From Zizania palustris (lineage: Eukaryota; Streptophyta; Magnoliopsida; Poales; Poaceae), in the NCBI GenBank assembly GCA_019279435.1, contig JAAALK010000082.1, forward strand, positions 13,470,594-13,534,593: a stretch of 64,000 nucleotides of DNA. Reading direction: 5' to 3'. Within the stretch, counting starts at the first letter, position 1; each line of letters starts with the position of its first letter. The position numbers were made by a program, and so were the translations under genes. This document shows, one piece after another, positions 44,851 through 57,382 of this stretch. Under the pieces are notes generated by a model. It was not told the origin of the DNA. It did not search any database and saw only the letters and a program-made list of their open reading frames with translations.

Positions 44851-46845
44851 CTAGATCTCCACGACAAACCTCTGTTGCTCCCATGGAAGAGACACGCTCT
44901 TGTGCGCGGTGACCCTGGTCCTCCTCCTGGGTTGAACCTGGGACTCAAGGTGGAGGATCCTCCGTTGCTGCTCTACCACCTTCCTCTTGCTAGCTTGAAT
45001 TTCCCTCTCTAGGCATCGAATCTGCTCTCCATGGACCTCAACCTCCTTCTGTTGATAGCAAAAAATGGCATTAACGGCTAAGGTTGTCAAAATATCAATT
45101 TTAGAAATTTGGGCCGAAAATACACATGTCCTGGGTTGGGCCGAAGACCTATAAGGCCGAAGGCCCACAAAAATATGGGCTTCGGAAGCTTTCGGTAAGT
45201 CCTATAGCCTTCGGCCCGAAGGCCTTTGGAGGCCCACTCCATCGAAGCTTTGGCCCGAGGAGCAGGCTTCAGCGGGCCTGGTCAAAGGCCCACTTCAGGC
45301 AGAGTTATAGATTGAGAACAATTTTAACTAAGTCTTGTCGCGTGTGATTAAGCCAAATCTTATCAGATTAGGCTTAGAGATTAGAAGTCTAGCCCCTATA
45401 AATATAGGGGTGAGGCCGGTTCAGAACCCCCCAACACAAATCAACCACAAAGCCCTAGCTTTGAACTGTACTTTACTTTACCTTTACTTTTCTGTATTCT
45501 TCGTGAGTTTGCCTAGAAGCCCTCCGACGACCACTTCGGAATAGTGGTAATCCTTGTTACTTCGCTTGTGAAGTATCCGTTAATCTACGTAATAGATTTC
45601 TATCGCCTTGTTACTTCGCTTGTGAAGTATCCGCTAATCTGCGTAACAGATTGCTACCTTTGCCCCTAGTGCAACAGTTAGCAGGATTCGGTCCTCAGGC
45701 GGAATTGGTACTTCGAATCTACTATGTTGCAGGTTTCAACGTTCGGAGCTACTTCACCGGAGGAGTCCGGGGCTGAGAGATCAGTTTCAGAGGCTGCCAG
45801 AGCACCCTTCGGCAAAATTGCTGCCTCGACCGCTCGTGCTGGACCGTCACGCTGTCGTCGGTTTGGCCAAGTCCCGCACGCCAACACGCTTCGTCAACAG
45901 ACTTCGTCACGACAAGCTTTGCCATGCTCGGACTCCACTCCAAATGAAGTCGCGCTCGCGCGTTGTGTCTAAGTCATTATTCTGTATCTTGCTGTATCGG
46001 AGACTTCACGCCGAACCCCGCTGTTCGGAGGTGATTGCCACGACTAGATCGGTTCGCAATCCATCTTCGGCCAGATCAGTCCGAACGCCAAAGACACCCT
46101 TCGGCGGAACACTTCGCACCAGACGCCGAAGGGACACTTCGGTGACACCCTTTGCACCATACTTCGAAACAGTCAGGCTCCGTCTAGTTTCTGACTTGTT
46201 ATGTTTAATACATTTCTTTCGGCTAATTGGATTATTTCTGTGTGATTTGATTACCTGGTGACTCCACCCCCCTTACCACGACTAAGGGTAGTCGAAACAC
46301 GACGTCAGTGTTGTGTTACGCTTAGGCTTGTCCCTAAGTATCCGCACACTTTTGGATCGTCGAACTGACCCAAGTGCGGGGGCACATTTCTGTGTCAACA
46401 CCTTCCTGCTCTCACGCTCCTACAGAGTGTACATGTCGTCCATCAACTCCATCATCCGTGTCATGTGGATGATGGTGGTGTCCTCGTCATGCTCGGTGTT
46501 GTGGAAGATGCTGAAGGACCCCCCCTCCTATCGAGCAAGGTGACAACGGAATGTCGTGGTCCTTAGCTTATCATCGTGGGCGTGGCGGAGGTCCAAAAGC
46601 ACTTGGAAAGATGCCACCTGCACCGCGACACGAAAATCGGTACCTTCCCCCTCATACTCCATAGTGGGAAGGTCAATCCGGCCTCCACAGATCATCACTG
46701 TCATACTCCAACGTCGCTCTGCCCCAACCGGGAACTTGATCCCCTCAAACTCCGGCTGTGGTAGGTAACCGATCTTTCGCATCATGGCTCAAAGCTCTTC
46801 CACGAAACCTACGTCTCGCACGCACCTCGAAGTCACCAATGCCAT
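44851..46845 (-). pseudogene. Extra ORF upstream of gag, coiled-coil C-terminus, split by a solo LTR
   Basis: It begins at an ATG at 46843-46845 (MALVTSRCVRDVGFVEEL, then a stop, AMMRKIGYLPQPEFEGIKF) and continues with a compact, non-gag-like domain to about 46406. After the inserted LTR it resumes at 45049 with a charged coiled coil (EQIRCLEREIQASKRKVVEQ) and ends at 44851. Across the insertion the frame is kept once one copy of the target duplication is discounted. At least three in-frame stops are present. It is not gag, protease or pol; function unknown. Confidence 0.6.
45050..46400 (+). repeat. Solo LTR with perfect 5-bp TSD, inserted in the gypsy element
   Basis: It starts TGTTGATAGCAAAAAATGG and ends GGCACATTTCTGTGTCAACA. 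CCTTC stands at 45045-45049 and 46401-46405. A TATA box (TATAAATA) at 45397-45404 sets the plus orientation. Dense CTTCGG/CCGAAGG words fill the U3 part. Ends and size suggest a gypsy-type LTR; the lineage is uncertain. Confidence 0.92.
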
Positions 46846-47022
46846 CTACACACATTTAAAAAAAACAAAATCAACAACCCTTTTTTGAATAGAGAGGGAA
46901 AGTGAACACAACCACAAAATGACACATTTTGGGAATAATAATATTTTTTCAAAATAGCCTTAGACGAACATCCTAGGGGCTTAACCGTGGGGCTTAACCT
47001 ACAGTCAAGGTGGATTAAAAGG

Positions 47023-49309
47023 TAGGGTACACAATAACAAGTAGATACAATAGAGTTCCACGTGGATTAAAAGAAATTACACATAGTCGTATACATGGCC
47101 TAAACGTCCTAAAAGAATATTTCTAAGAAAAACACAAGCAGTGGATAATAGCCTTTTTCCCGCAAGCGCTCGAGTGCGGCCAAGCCTCACGCCTCCTCTT
47201 CATCTTCATCTGTGTAGATCCCTTCAACTTCTAGAGAGGTTTGAAATAATGAGCTGAGTACATTGGTACTCAACAAGCCACCCGAAATGATGCAAATAAT
47301 GCAAAGAAATAACAAGGATGGCATAATAGGGTTCATTTGCGTAAAGTTGATTTTTAGTTAAAACAATTATAAAACATCTACAAGTAATAAAGACTGCACT
47401 ATGAACAAGTTACAATCCAAGCAGTTAACCAGCACTGGCAGGTTACCACAACCTCTAGGATTCTTAAATCCCATCCCAACCATCATACCAGAATTAAAGT
47501 GGAAGGTTATTCTAACCGTGAAAACATCACTTTGCCCACCCTTGACCGTGGGCTCGGCTATTCGAATAGATTTTAACTCTGATTAGAGGTGTACAACTTT
47601 AGCCACAAGGCACAGTCTCGGTTAACGTCAGGATACCACCATGGTACCCCGACCAAGCCCATGCCAAGGCCCATCATATACCATACAAACATATAAATAC
47701 CCGCTAAGGTTTCGCTTCCCATAGGACCAACCCTAGGTGAGTAAGCCCCTCTTGCGCCAAGTGTCATTTAGGCCTGAGGTGCGACCCACCACAAACCATC
47801 ACCCATCATACCACTGGTGTTGTAAGCAAGTACAAGTAATACTCTAATCCAGGTCATACCCATTAGACTTGTGGTAGTACGAAAGTGCATTGCAACAGTA
47901 GCCACGAACCGGTCCTTAATCGTCATGGGTGCGACATCCCAAAATACTAACATGCACCCACGACCAACTTTTTTCAATATTTTAATTGGTCAAGTTTTAA
48001 TCCAAACCACTAACGGTAGTAACCCTACCATAGGGTACAATTTAATCGACATGAAAGATACAACATTTGTCCTTAAAGAGGTGAATAATTACCCATTTAA
48101 AAAGTCTAGTTAAACTAAGCATGGATAAGCAGTATTTCTTATATCGATCAACCCAACCCTTATTAAGGTACGAGCTGAACCATAATTTACCTAGATTGAC
48201 AAGAGGCATGGTAATAATTGCACGGGGCCATAATTAACATAGTGGGCATAGATAAACAATAATAATAGCATATTATAGTCCTAATAATCATGCATTAAGT
48301 TAAAGCAAAAAATTTATGAAAAATGGGATTTGACATGTTCAACTGTTCAAGTAGCTTTCCTTAGTCCGTGAAAGCTTGATCTTCAATGAAGTATGCCTCC
48401 AGCGGTACGAAATCTGCGGCGTCTACGCGATCACATACATAAATAATGCAAAACAGTACATCAATACACATGAACAGTACAAAAACAATACATAGTTAGT
48501 TTTTTTTGCAATTTTATGAAAACATATCAATTTGAATCACTCCAAACGGAGCTAAGATGAATTAATTATATATTTTAGAAGTTTTAGCTCCATTTCTAGC
48601 TGAAACAGGACTACTGCATAGAACAGAATTAAAATATTGTAAAACAGATGGGCTAGAACGCTTAAGTACCAGAACAGGATTTAAATACCCTAAAATAAAG
48701 GGTTAATTTGCAAAACTGCAAAACAAAGAAAGCAGTAGGGTGTGAGGTAGCACGGCGCGCGGGCGGCGCGACACGCGAGCGGGAACGGCGTGGCACGACG
48801 CGACACAGCGACGACGAGCCCAAGGTGGGGGGAAGGGAGAAGAGGAGAGTTCTCACCGGGGGATGACAACGAAAAAACAGATATGGCGAGGAAGGAGATC
48901 TTGGAGGAGGAAAATTGTGGAAAATGGATGAAGGTACGGAATGGAGAGATGAGGGAACAACCAAATAAATTCGTTTGTGAGAGGGGCGGTGGTGTGCGAC
49001 GTCGTGGGAGCGGCCTCGACGCAACGTGGGTGACGGGGGTAGCGGAACGGCCAGCGCGGTTGCCATGGGAGGAGGTTGTTCGTGCACAGTGGGAGTGGGA
49101 GAGAGAGAAAAGAGAGGAAGGTGGGAGGAAGAAAATGACATGTGGGTCCTGCGCGTAAGTGAGAGAGAAAAACTAAAGATTGAAATAAATTTTAAAAAAG
49201 AAAAACAAATATAAAATTCTGGCTTATGAAAATCCAAAATATTATTATTATATTATTATTATTTCTATTTTTAATTTATTCATGTTTTTTGTTAAACACT
49301 AACGTTACA
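47023..49309 (-). repeat. 5' LTR of the gypsy chromovirus
   Basis: It matches the 3' LTR from GGT(G/A)CACAATAACAAGTA onward to AACGTTACA at 49309. Its element-internal border is diverged; similarity may extend to TGACAC at 46920, and no PBS is clear. Differences between LTRs are frequent, pointing to an old insertion. Confidence 0.83.
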
Positions 49310-49314
49310 GTCAG

Positions 49315-50689
49315 CCCCAGTCCTTAAAACTAGGCATCTTAATGATTAGTGTTGAAATGATCAAATGACCTTGTTGCCAACTTGCCATATAGTTATTAAC
49401 TTATTATGATGCATGTGTATGTTTAGATGGTAGAGGAAAGAGGGCATAGGTTCAGTCTGATTGTTCTGAATTTTTAATATACGATGGTTAAACCCAAAAT
49501 AGTTGATGATGTTGAGATGGAAGAAGAGAGGGTAGAGGTTCAGTCGAAGCAGCACCTCAAGAATAGGAAAGCAATGAAGAAGTGACAGTTTAAGCTTGAA
49601 GAAATAAAGAACTCATGTGAATGTAAGCTGATTTATGCTTGTTTTTTGTCTTTCTGTTGACTAAGTCAATAACACTTAAGTGCGGCTTAATCACGCATAA
49701 AACACCTATGCGCTATACAGTAGGCCACTGCACGCATAGCGCATAATGCATTTTCTAACCTTGTTATTCATATTCAAAAAGTGTTTTGTTTATATGTAAA
49801 AATATATAGTACATTCAAGGAAAAGAATATTATATTAAAAACTAGTATTGTACCTATGTTACACAATGTTGTAAATAAAAACAATTATATTAGCAACACT
49901 TTACAGGTGTTGTCTCCTTCTTCCAAGAACCCACCTTGGAATTCTAGCTCTTACGTGAAACCAAGGAACTTTGTTAGGTGGCAAAGCTATTCGATGAACC
50001 CTTTGAACTCACTACAGTAGTTGTGCACTATGATCGGCATCTAAAAAGTTTTTAAATATCACAAATAAGCAAAAGTTATGAAGGCTTGAAGTTAAGGGGC
50101 ATCTATGGAATTTCCTAGGATTTCATGATTTATTTTTCTACTAAAAAAGGCTCGGGTTCACGGTGAACCGAGTGACTCGCGTGCGAGCTGCATACCGAAG
50201 GGGTATGCGACGGTTGGATCCATATCGGATGGCTACGTGCGCCAGCGAGGGTCTAGAGCAGAAAATAAGGGCTGAAATGGAACCAACACGCAAAGGGGAT
50301 CCTTATTGAACTAAGGTCAGAGATCGAGGATGAGCAGAGATGGCCAGCGGTGAATGGGAGCTACGAGGACGGTTCATGATGAAGACATCGATGGTAACCC
50401 GGTGGTCAGGGATCTGATCGGAATGGCGGTCAGGGAGGGGACTGTGGACCCAACATAGTCGACAACAAGGACGGTTCCAACTGCTGGCAACGAGGGTGGG
50501 CGGTGGCAGAGCAAAAATGCACAGCGTGGGCTCGGGTTTGTGAGGCTAAGGCTAGAATTGATGGAAGAATTCGACCATGGACTCTAGTTTTTATAGGGAT
50601 ACATCGCAGAAGAAAAAAGGGCAGGTATGGAAGGGGATTCTGAGGCTTCCAAAAATAATATTGTGACATAAATACGTTTTTAATTTATT
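49315..50689. other. Intergenic DNA
   Basis: No recognised gene. A GGAAGA(A)GAGAGGGTAGAGGTTCAGTC-like word occurs twice (about 49433 and 49520), a local duplication. 50151-50172 is a short hairpin (CTCGG.TTCAC/GTGAACCGAG) at the edge of a GC-rich block (50150-50660) of unknown origin. Confidence 0.35.
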
Positions 50690-50912
50690 TATTATTTATA
50701 TATAAAACTAATCAATTTTTCATAGATTTCCATATATATGATCAACATTCTATATATTAATGATTTCTATATAAAAGAGAACAATTTCTATATATTGATG
50801 ATTTCTATATATTAATAATTTTCATATAAAACAGATGAACTTCCATATATTGATGATTTTTCATATATTAATAATTTTCATATAAAATAAATAAGCTTTC
50901 ATATAAAACGGG
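50690..50912. repeat. AT-rich tandem repeat
   Basis: Repeating TTTC(T/A)TATATATTAATGATT and TTTTCATATAAAA units, about 8-10 copies with variation. Confidence 0.75.
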
Positions 50913-51790
50913 TGGACCCCAATGACAAAGAGAGGAGGGTAGGCCATAATGGGCTAGGCAAACCTAAGAGTGAGAAAAAGAAAGATCAGATGACTATAAT
51001 TTATTACATGTGAATAAAATATTGTGATTTAACAGATAGATGATTATGTGGACACTCAAACTCACTAATTATATAATAGAGTAGATATGAGTGAAGATTA
51101 TAAAAAGTTCGGAAAGAGAATATTATATTATAATGTAGGAAGAGGCTATCCGGCAAAATTTACTAGATTAGTTAGTCATATTTGCTAACATTGATTATAA
51201 GTGACTAATTGGTGATAATCAATCTATTTTATTATTAATTAGTTATTATCATGTAAAGACTAGTATTGATTAGGAATAATTAATCGATTTTGTTGTTCAT
51301 TACGGTCGTCGTTTGGTTACGCTAAGATTAATAATAATTAACAAATGTATTATTAATTAATAATTTGCTATTCTCATTTCAAATATCTTTATCAAACCAA
51401 CGAAAAAAATGATTTACAATATCCACACCCCAAACAGATTAATACCACTCAACCCCGTTTAACAGTGAACCTGTTGACCATCACACCCAGTGGGCCCCAC
51501 CACGCTGCCACCGTCGGTCTCTGAGGACTTGTCGACCCGATGATCCAATCCGTGTCGGCCGGTGAGGCGCCACCAACTGGCATGTGCCCCCCTGCTCCAT
51601 CCCATCTCCACCCTAGTCCCTAGCAACACATGGACGGCCCTGATCATCTCACTCGACCTTGCCACTTGATATTGAAAATCTTAGCGTACTATACACATAG
51701 CTCGCCTTGCTTATACTCGGTTGCTAAGGCATATGCTCCATAATTTGGTGTTTGCCACTGTTAGATCTGGTTTGATTTCCTCTGGTTTTT
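50913..51790. other. Intergenic DNA
   Basis: AT-rich to about 51420 with many TAATTA/ATTAAT words, then a GC-richer block (51440-51660) including GTGGGCCCCACCACG. No gene recognised. Confidence 0.3.
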
Positions 51791-52085
51791 ACACCCGAAT
51801 TACTCTATCGGTCCAAAAAGAATTCACGCACAAGTGTTTTTTAATTATATAGTTTGACTAAAAAAATTACTTTATCCGTTCCAAAAAATTCATTTCTAGA
51901 CTTTAAACTTGTCCTAAAAACAATTCATTTTTTCCTACCTATTCTCTTGGTTCGTAAATCAATTTTTTATTCAATACATCTTACCATCATCCTTTAGTTA
52001 TCACATTATAATACTATGTTTTATTAATCACTAATTTATTAAATTTATACCAGAAAAAACGTTTTTACATTTTTAAGCTAAACAA
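51791..52085. mobile_element. Degenerate Stowaway-like MITE sequence
   Basis: TACTCTATCGGTCCAAAAAG and TACTTTATCCGTTCCAAAAAATTC, starting at about 51801 and 51870, resemble the CTCCCTCCGTCCC-type ends of Tc1/mariner Stowaway MITEs. The opposite end is not clear. Confidence 0.45.
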
Positions 52086-55000
52086 AAAAAAATTGTTGCA
52101 TGGCAGAAGTGGATGATGCATGCCATCGATGAACTGTGCATAAACAAATCTCCTGCTAACAAGTGTAGCCACTAACAAGCAGCCTGGGATTACACAATAC
52201 AACCAAATACACTTCTTCCATGTGTAGCGTGCTCAAGTGTCGATTTGTTGCCAAACAACTACACAGGAAGGCATGTGGCTTCTTGGTCTCGCCGTTTTTT
52301 GTCATGTGAAGTTTATCCCTGCACGATTTTTAAATTCTTAAATGGTAAGATTTTTTATAAAAAACTATACGAATTTTTCTTTAAAATTAAGATAAATATT
52401 TTTTTTTACTTTTTAATAGGCAATGCTGGATTAATCAGGCTCTAATGGCGCATCTATTTTTCGGGCCTACTTTGGGTCAGCCAACCAGCTACACCAATGT
52501 ATCTGGCCGCAGATTATAAGCTGAATATAAAAAACTAATTTGAATTTATGACTTTTATACTTATGTCCTTAGCAGTCTAAAATCCAAAGCTAGAAAATAG
52601 AAACGACAAAAACCCTAATCAATTTCAAAATCAAATTCTAAAATCCACATTTTTCTGCAGATTTTAAGCCATAACGAGTAGAGCCAATATTCTGCATCAT
52701 GCCAACCAATACCCTCACACGGTCACATGTTTTCTGGTACGATGCAGCAGGAGCCAATTCTTGTACCCGGTAACGGCGATAACAGCTTACTTGGATGAGC
52801 AGCCAGTTTGAGCCACGCCATTTGTCCTTTCCCCTATTGCAACGCGACTCTGGCTGTAACCTGTGAGGGCAGCAGCGAACGTACGAGTGAGCACGGCAGT
52901 GCAGCTCGTCTCGTGATGCCGGAGGGGCACTGGACTGGACTGAACTTCAGTTGTGATGTATCAGGAGGACAGGCACATCAAGAACAGTAGCAACATTGGA
53001 TGGGTGAATCGCCTTTGTCTGGGACTCGCTTCAGAGTTGGCCATGCACGAAACGGATATGTTGAGCCACAGCACGCAGCAGCAAGCAGGTCAGGTTAACA
53101 TCATAGCTATAGGTCAGGCTAACCTCATGGTGGTGGCCAGCAACCAGCTTCACACTGTAACGCAAGGCAACCCCACCGTGCTGGCGCTGACGGGTGGGGC
53201 GGCGACGGCGACGGCCGGCGCTGTACGAGTGCCCGTGACACACGGGACGGCGACGCAGGCCGGCCGGCCGTGTGCATCCAACAAAACCATTTGTCCCGGC
53301 CATGCCCCCATCCCATTCTGGGCTATGACTGCCAACAACCACACTAGTGTCCAGGGACCGCGTGCTTTGTCATCAATCACCGGCTGAGCTTGTTTCTCCA
53401 CTGCTTCTGCATCGGCACTGTTTCCTCTCATCACTGGCCACACTGGAGTACTGGACCTGCAGGAGCATACTGGCAAGAAGCCTGCATAGTAGTTACAGAG
53501 ATGTTAAGCCGCTGCATTCAGAGAATGGTACCACAGTTCAAACTTCATAGTGAGGCCAAGATCCAGTCTCAGACACGGTGCATCTTTCCCCAAACGTATC
53601 TGTACTGCAAATGTGCCGTTTCTGACGAGGTATTTCGTGAATCATTCCTCAGCCATCCAAATTGCTTGCAATACAAAAACAGTCTACAAATGTGATTTGT
53701 GCCGCCGGTGACTTGCAAAGCAACCAGGACAAGAGTGCGCTTTATTCCCCCCTCCAACATCTACACATTTTAGTCGTAGCTTGGTTTCACACCTCCAACC
53801 GTTAAAGTACCACGAATCAATCACAGAAAGATGGTGCGCTGCATGTTTAAATAAGCAGGACTTGAAAGTTCAAAACCAGGGAGGGAATCAGAATTCAGAA
53901 GCCAGAAGACACAAAGGCCTCCAGATCTCATTCAGACAGGTTCAGATTTCATTGCGGCAGCCAAATAGGAAATGCAAGCATAGTGGCCAGTGAGTAGTAG
54001 TAGCACATTGTGGGCTCGAAGTACCCCCTCCCTTGGACTGAGCTAAAGATACGCAACTTTTAAGAGCCAAAAGGAAAAGAAAAGGGAGTGAGAGATGAAG
54101 CAAAGAGACGGTTGTGTCATGGTGAAGCTGCCTCGGAGAGTGGGATTCGGTGGCAACTACAAGGTTGATGCATCATGGGTCACACCATGCATTGGCCAGC
54201 CTTTGTATCCTCTTTTTTTTTTCTCTAACACAGCGTTTCTGATGAGGAAAAGGCTGTATAGGGCTGTTAAGCCCTCAATGTAGCTAGTAATAGCCTAGCA
54301 ATATCCGTACGTGCAATGCCTACGAATTGAAAGGAAAAGCAGGAAAGGAGATAAGCAGGAAAGAACGATAGTTTTTTGATCTACTTTTGATCAAAAAGAA
54401 AAAAGAATGAACATAATGATGCATGTATCTACGTATTTTTTCTTACAGCTATTTCCTGGCTTTCTAGGATGAAAATCAAGACTGAAGTTAAATAACTAGA
54501 ACTGTTATTACCTCCTCCACTTGAAGAAAGAAACTAAAAGGAAAAGAAAAGAGACATATTTATAATCAATGTTGGGGGGTTAATCTGGTGCATATTTGCA
54601 ATTCCTATAACCCACTTCACAGTTTAAATCGATATTGCTAGCACTTTAGTTAAGTTTATTCATGCAGTCAAAAGGAAGAAGATGGTTCATTTGTCAGAAA
54701 ATTCAGAATAGTTTTACAGGCCATAGGCTAAGACTAAGAGTATCATAACATTGTAGCCAATTGCCTGCCTCCTAAATGAAAGTCAAGTCACAGTATTATA
54801 AGCGACATCAAGAATCAGTTCTTTGATGGTGATGGAATTGTGCTCTCAAGCAAATATCATTCATCTGAAGTAACAGTCATGGCAGGGCATAAATAATGGC
54901 AACATGGTTCAATGGTTGTCTGGTCGATATTTCAGGTCAACTGCAAATGTTATATTTATGCTGAACAATTGTATCCACTCAAGTTATTTTCACAAATTCA

Positions 55001-56937
55001 CTAGCAAAAATATGCCAAATAGATGCCCAAAAATCCTAGCTCAAGTTGGTAACAGGATTATCAATCCACCAGGCAAAATTGTTATAGCAGAAATAAAGTG
55101 TAAAATTATGCCAGTCCACTTAGCAATAGATGTTTAAAATAACTAATTACCTTGGTTATCTTATTTCAAAATTCAATCCAAGCTATAGCTTAGTTTTTTT
55201 CCTCTCGGCTGAGAAATATTGGATGCATGTTCTGTGTAAACATTAACTTTCTGATTAAACTTGAATATACCTTAGAAAACTTTCTTGAGGGAAAACATGC
55301 AGAACCTTCACTAATGTCCCTAAATCAATGCCAACAAACATGTGATGAAAAAATAGAACTAGGAAACAACGTGCCAAAATCATCAGCACGCAAGGGAATC
55401 AAAGGTATTGCTCTCAAATCCTTCATTGCTAAGAGACTTCCATGCCAGCAAAGTTCATGAAGTAAAGCTTCTCTCCAGAATATAATGTCCGTATCAAACA
55501 TGGAAAATTTGTTTCTAATACTAAATTCGCAGTGCTACTTGCCTATCACAAAATTGACAAAAGAATTGACATTACAGTCATATCTAATATTAAAATTTTA
55601 TAAAGCAGTTATGTATCACTAGAAATGCGCTAATGCGTCAATACCGAACCATATGTCTGCCGTAAGGCATCTGATCAATGAAAAAGAAGATGAAAGCAGA
55701 TGCTCTTTTATCTTCCTGAAGAAGGTTCTTTCACGAAATGTAATTTATAAAGAACCTTTGACACATACTTTTCATGATGGCTAAAGTATGATAAAATGTA
55801 CCTGGAATGTTTATCATGTTGATGAACCAGTCGTGCAGAATGAGGCTACATCTAGACTGTGAGTACTGAGTACTAGTCATCCCATGTTTTCCTGCAGGAT
55901 GGCATGCATGTCCTACAGGAGCAGATCATAAACATCCAGACCAGAGACAAAAGATAAACATAAATAAGTGTAAGAACAGGAGATGAATGATAAAAATAAT
56001 CATAGCCATTATTTTTTACCAACAATAGTAAATAAATGTAACAGTAATAAATAATCAATCACATCACCTCATAAAAAATAAAAGCAACTCAACAAAGCAC
56101 AGGAAGATGTACATGTTGTTCAAGAGTTACAGGATATTCATGAAAAATGAAGCATACAAACCAATAATCTATTAAATCCATGGAAGTGAAATACCATGAA
56201 TTTATACGAAGGTGTATATTATGGTGAACTAAACAGAGCCATTGCTCTCAGAGTCTCAGGGCAATGGCTCCATTTAAGCTCGTATTGCAATTCAAAAAAA
56301 AAAAAACAGGTGTAAGTGTGTAACTAAATATTGAAAACACTTGCAAAACTTGGAACTACAGAATATGGAAAGAATTAGTGAGAAGCATAGCCTATCCTTG
56401 TTTACAATTGCAGAGCAACAAAACTAACTAATTCAAACATCAACATAGCAACTTCCCCTTGAAATTCCATGTCATAATTCTTATAAAGAAAGGCAATACA
56501 TGGTACATACTGTCTAATAACATGAGTACTGTAGCATATATAAGTTCATTCCATAAAGGTAAAGTAAACACTAGTATCGTACTCATCTATAGGTATGCAT
56601 GCCACATACTCTTTAGTATGTAGCTTCCCCTGTAATTCACCATTAAACACAAAGAGCAAGGGACCAAAATCAGATGAGAAGGACACACTTAAGGACCTCA
56701 TCAGCCTGTTTGTCCACACTTATCTCTAGGTGTAAAGAAATGATATGTTTGTTCTTTTTACAGTATATCATGCTGTGCTAATTTATTTATATTTGCTTGG
56801 AAGTAATAAGCTTGGTCTGTTATCTAAATGTTCTTGTTACATACATCTTTCTTTTTGTAGCCCAGTTTGGATGTGCCTAGGCTTCTATGGAAACCTTGTA
56901 AATATTTATTTCTCAACTTTTTTCTTCATAATATATC
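52086..56937. other. Unassigned region with scattered coding-like stretches
   Basis: No gene could be assembled. Open frames include 52953-53387 (+, 144 codons) and 53781-53993 (+). A few short stretches have splice-like borders, such as GTTTTCCTGCAG followed by GATGGCATG at about 55888-55950 (+), and CTTTACACCTAG with an open stretch at about 56690-56730 (-). An A-run of 13 lies near 56294. The rest is AT-rich. Confidence 0.3.
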
Positions 56938-57353
56938 TGTCACCGGCAGGGATTTCGGGGGACTTAGAAGGAACTAAACTTCTTAATTGATAAGGAAACG
57001 AGGTAGTTGGTCGAGGGCCTGGACCTCATCGTCGCGGCGGCGCCGTTGCGGCGACACGACAAGGAGGCAGGAAATACAGATGGCAAAGCCTAAACTGATT
57101 ACTCGACAATAACCCTAGTGCATCAGCCCTGTTTATATAGGCACAAGGCTAATCTAATCTACAACCAAAATCTTATCTACTTTAACAGAAACTTATCTAA
57201 TCCAAACTCCTAATCTGTTTTAATCTAATCCAACTCTTAATCTAGTCCAACTCTTTGTTTTAATCTAATCCAACTCTCTGTTTTAATCTAATCCAACTCT
57301 TAACTTGGGCCAAGGACTAGGCCACAAGGCGCTGCCCTTTATCCCCCGTGACA
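56938..57353 (-). repeat. 3' LTR of the gag-only element
   Basis: TGTCACCGGCAGGG...CCCCGTGACA on the plus strand. A sense TATATAAA lies at 57132-57139. Tandem copies of TTTTAATCTAATCCAACTCT occupy the segment near 57190-57305. The same motifs are in the other LTR. Confidence 0.93.
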
Positions 57354-57382
57354 TTTCTCCCCCCTAAAAACGCAGCTCGTCC

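Larger units (their letters stand above)
36249..49309 (-). mobile_element. Ty3/gypsy chromovirus (Tekay/Del-like), minus strand, with nested insertions
   Basis: Full element with LTRs at 36249-38783 (3') and about 47023-49309 (5'), PPT, an upstream extra ORF, gag with zinc knuckle, protease, RT, RNase H, integrase and a C-terminal chromodomain. GCCAG at 36244-36248 and GTCAG at 49310-49314 are probable target duplications with one C/T change. It carries an inserted hAT element (40217-40884) and an inserted solo LTR (45050-46400). Frames are broken throughout, so it is dead. The chromodomain and LTR start TGTAACG support a Tekay-like chromovirus; clade is inference. Confidence 0.9.

Noticed and set aside
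52953..53387. A 144-codon plus-strand frame as a gene
   Set aside because: No family resemblance, overlapping minus-strand frames of similar length, and low-complexity alanine/threonine parts.
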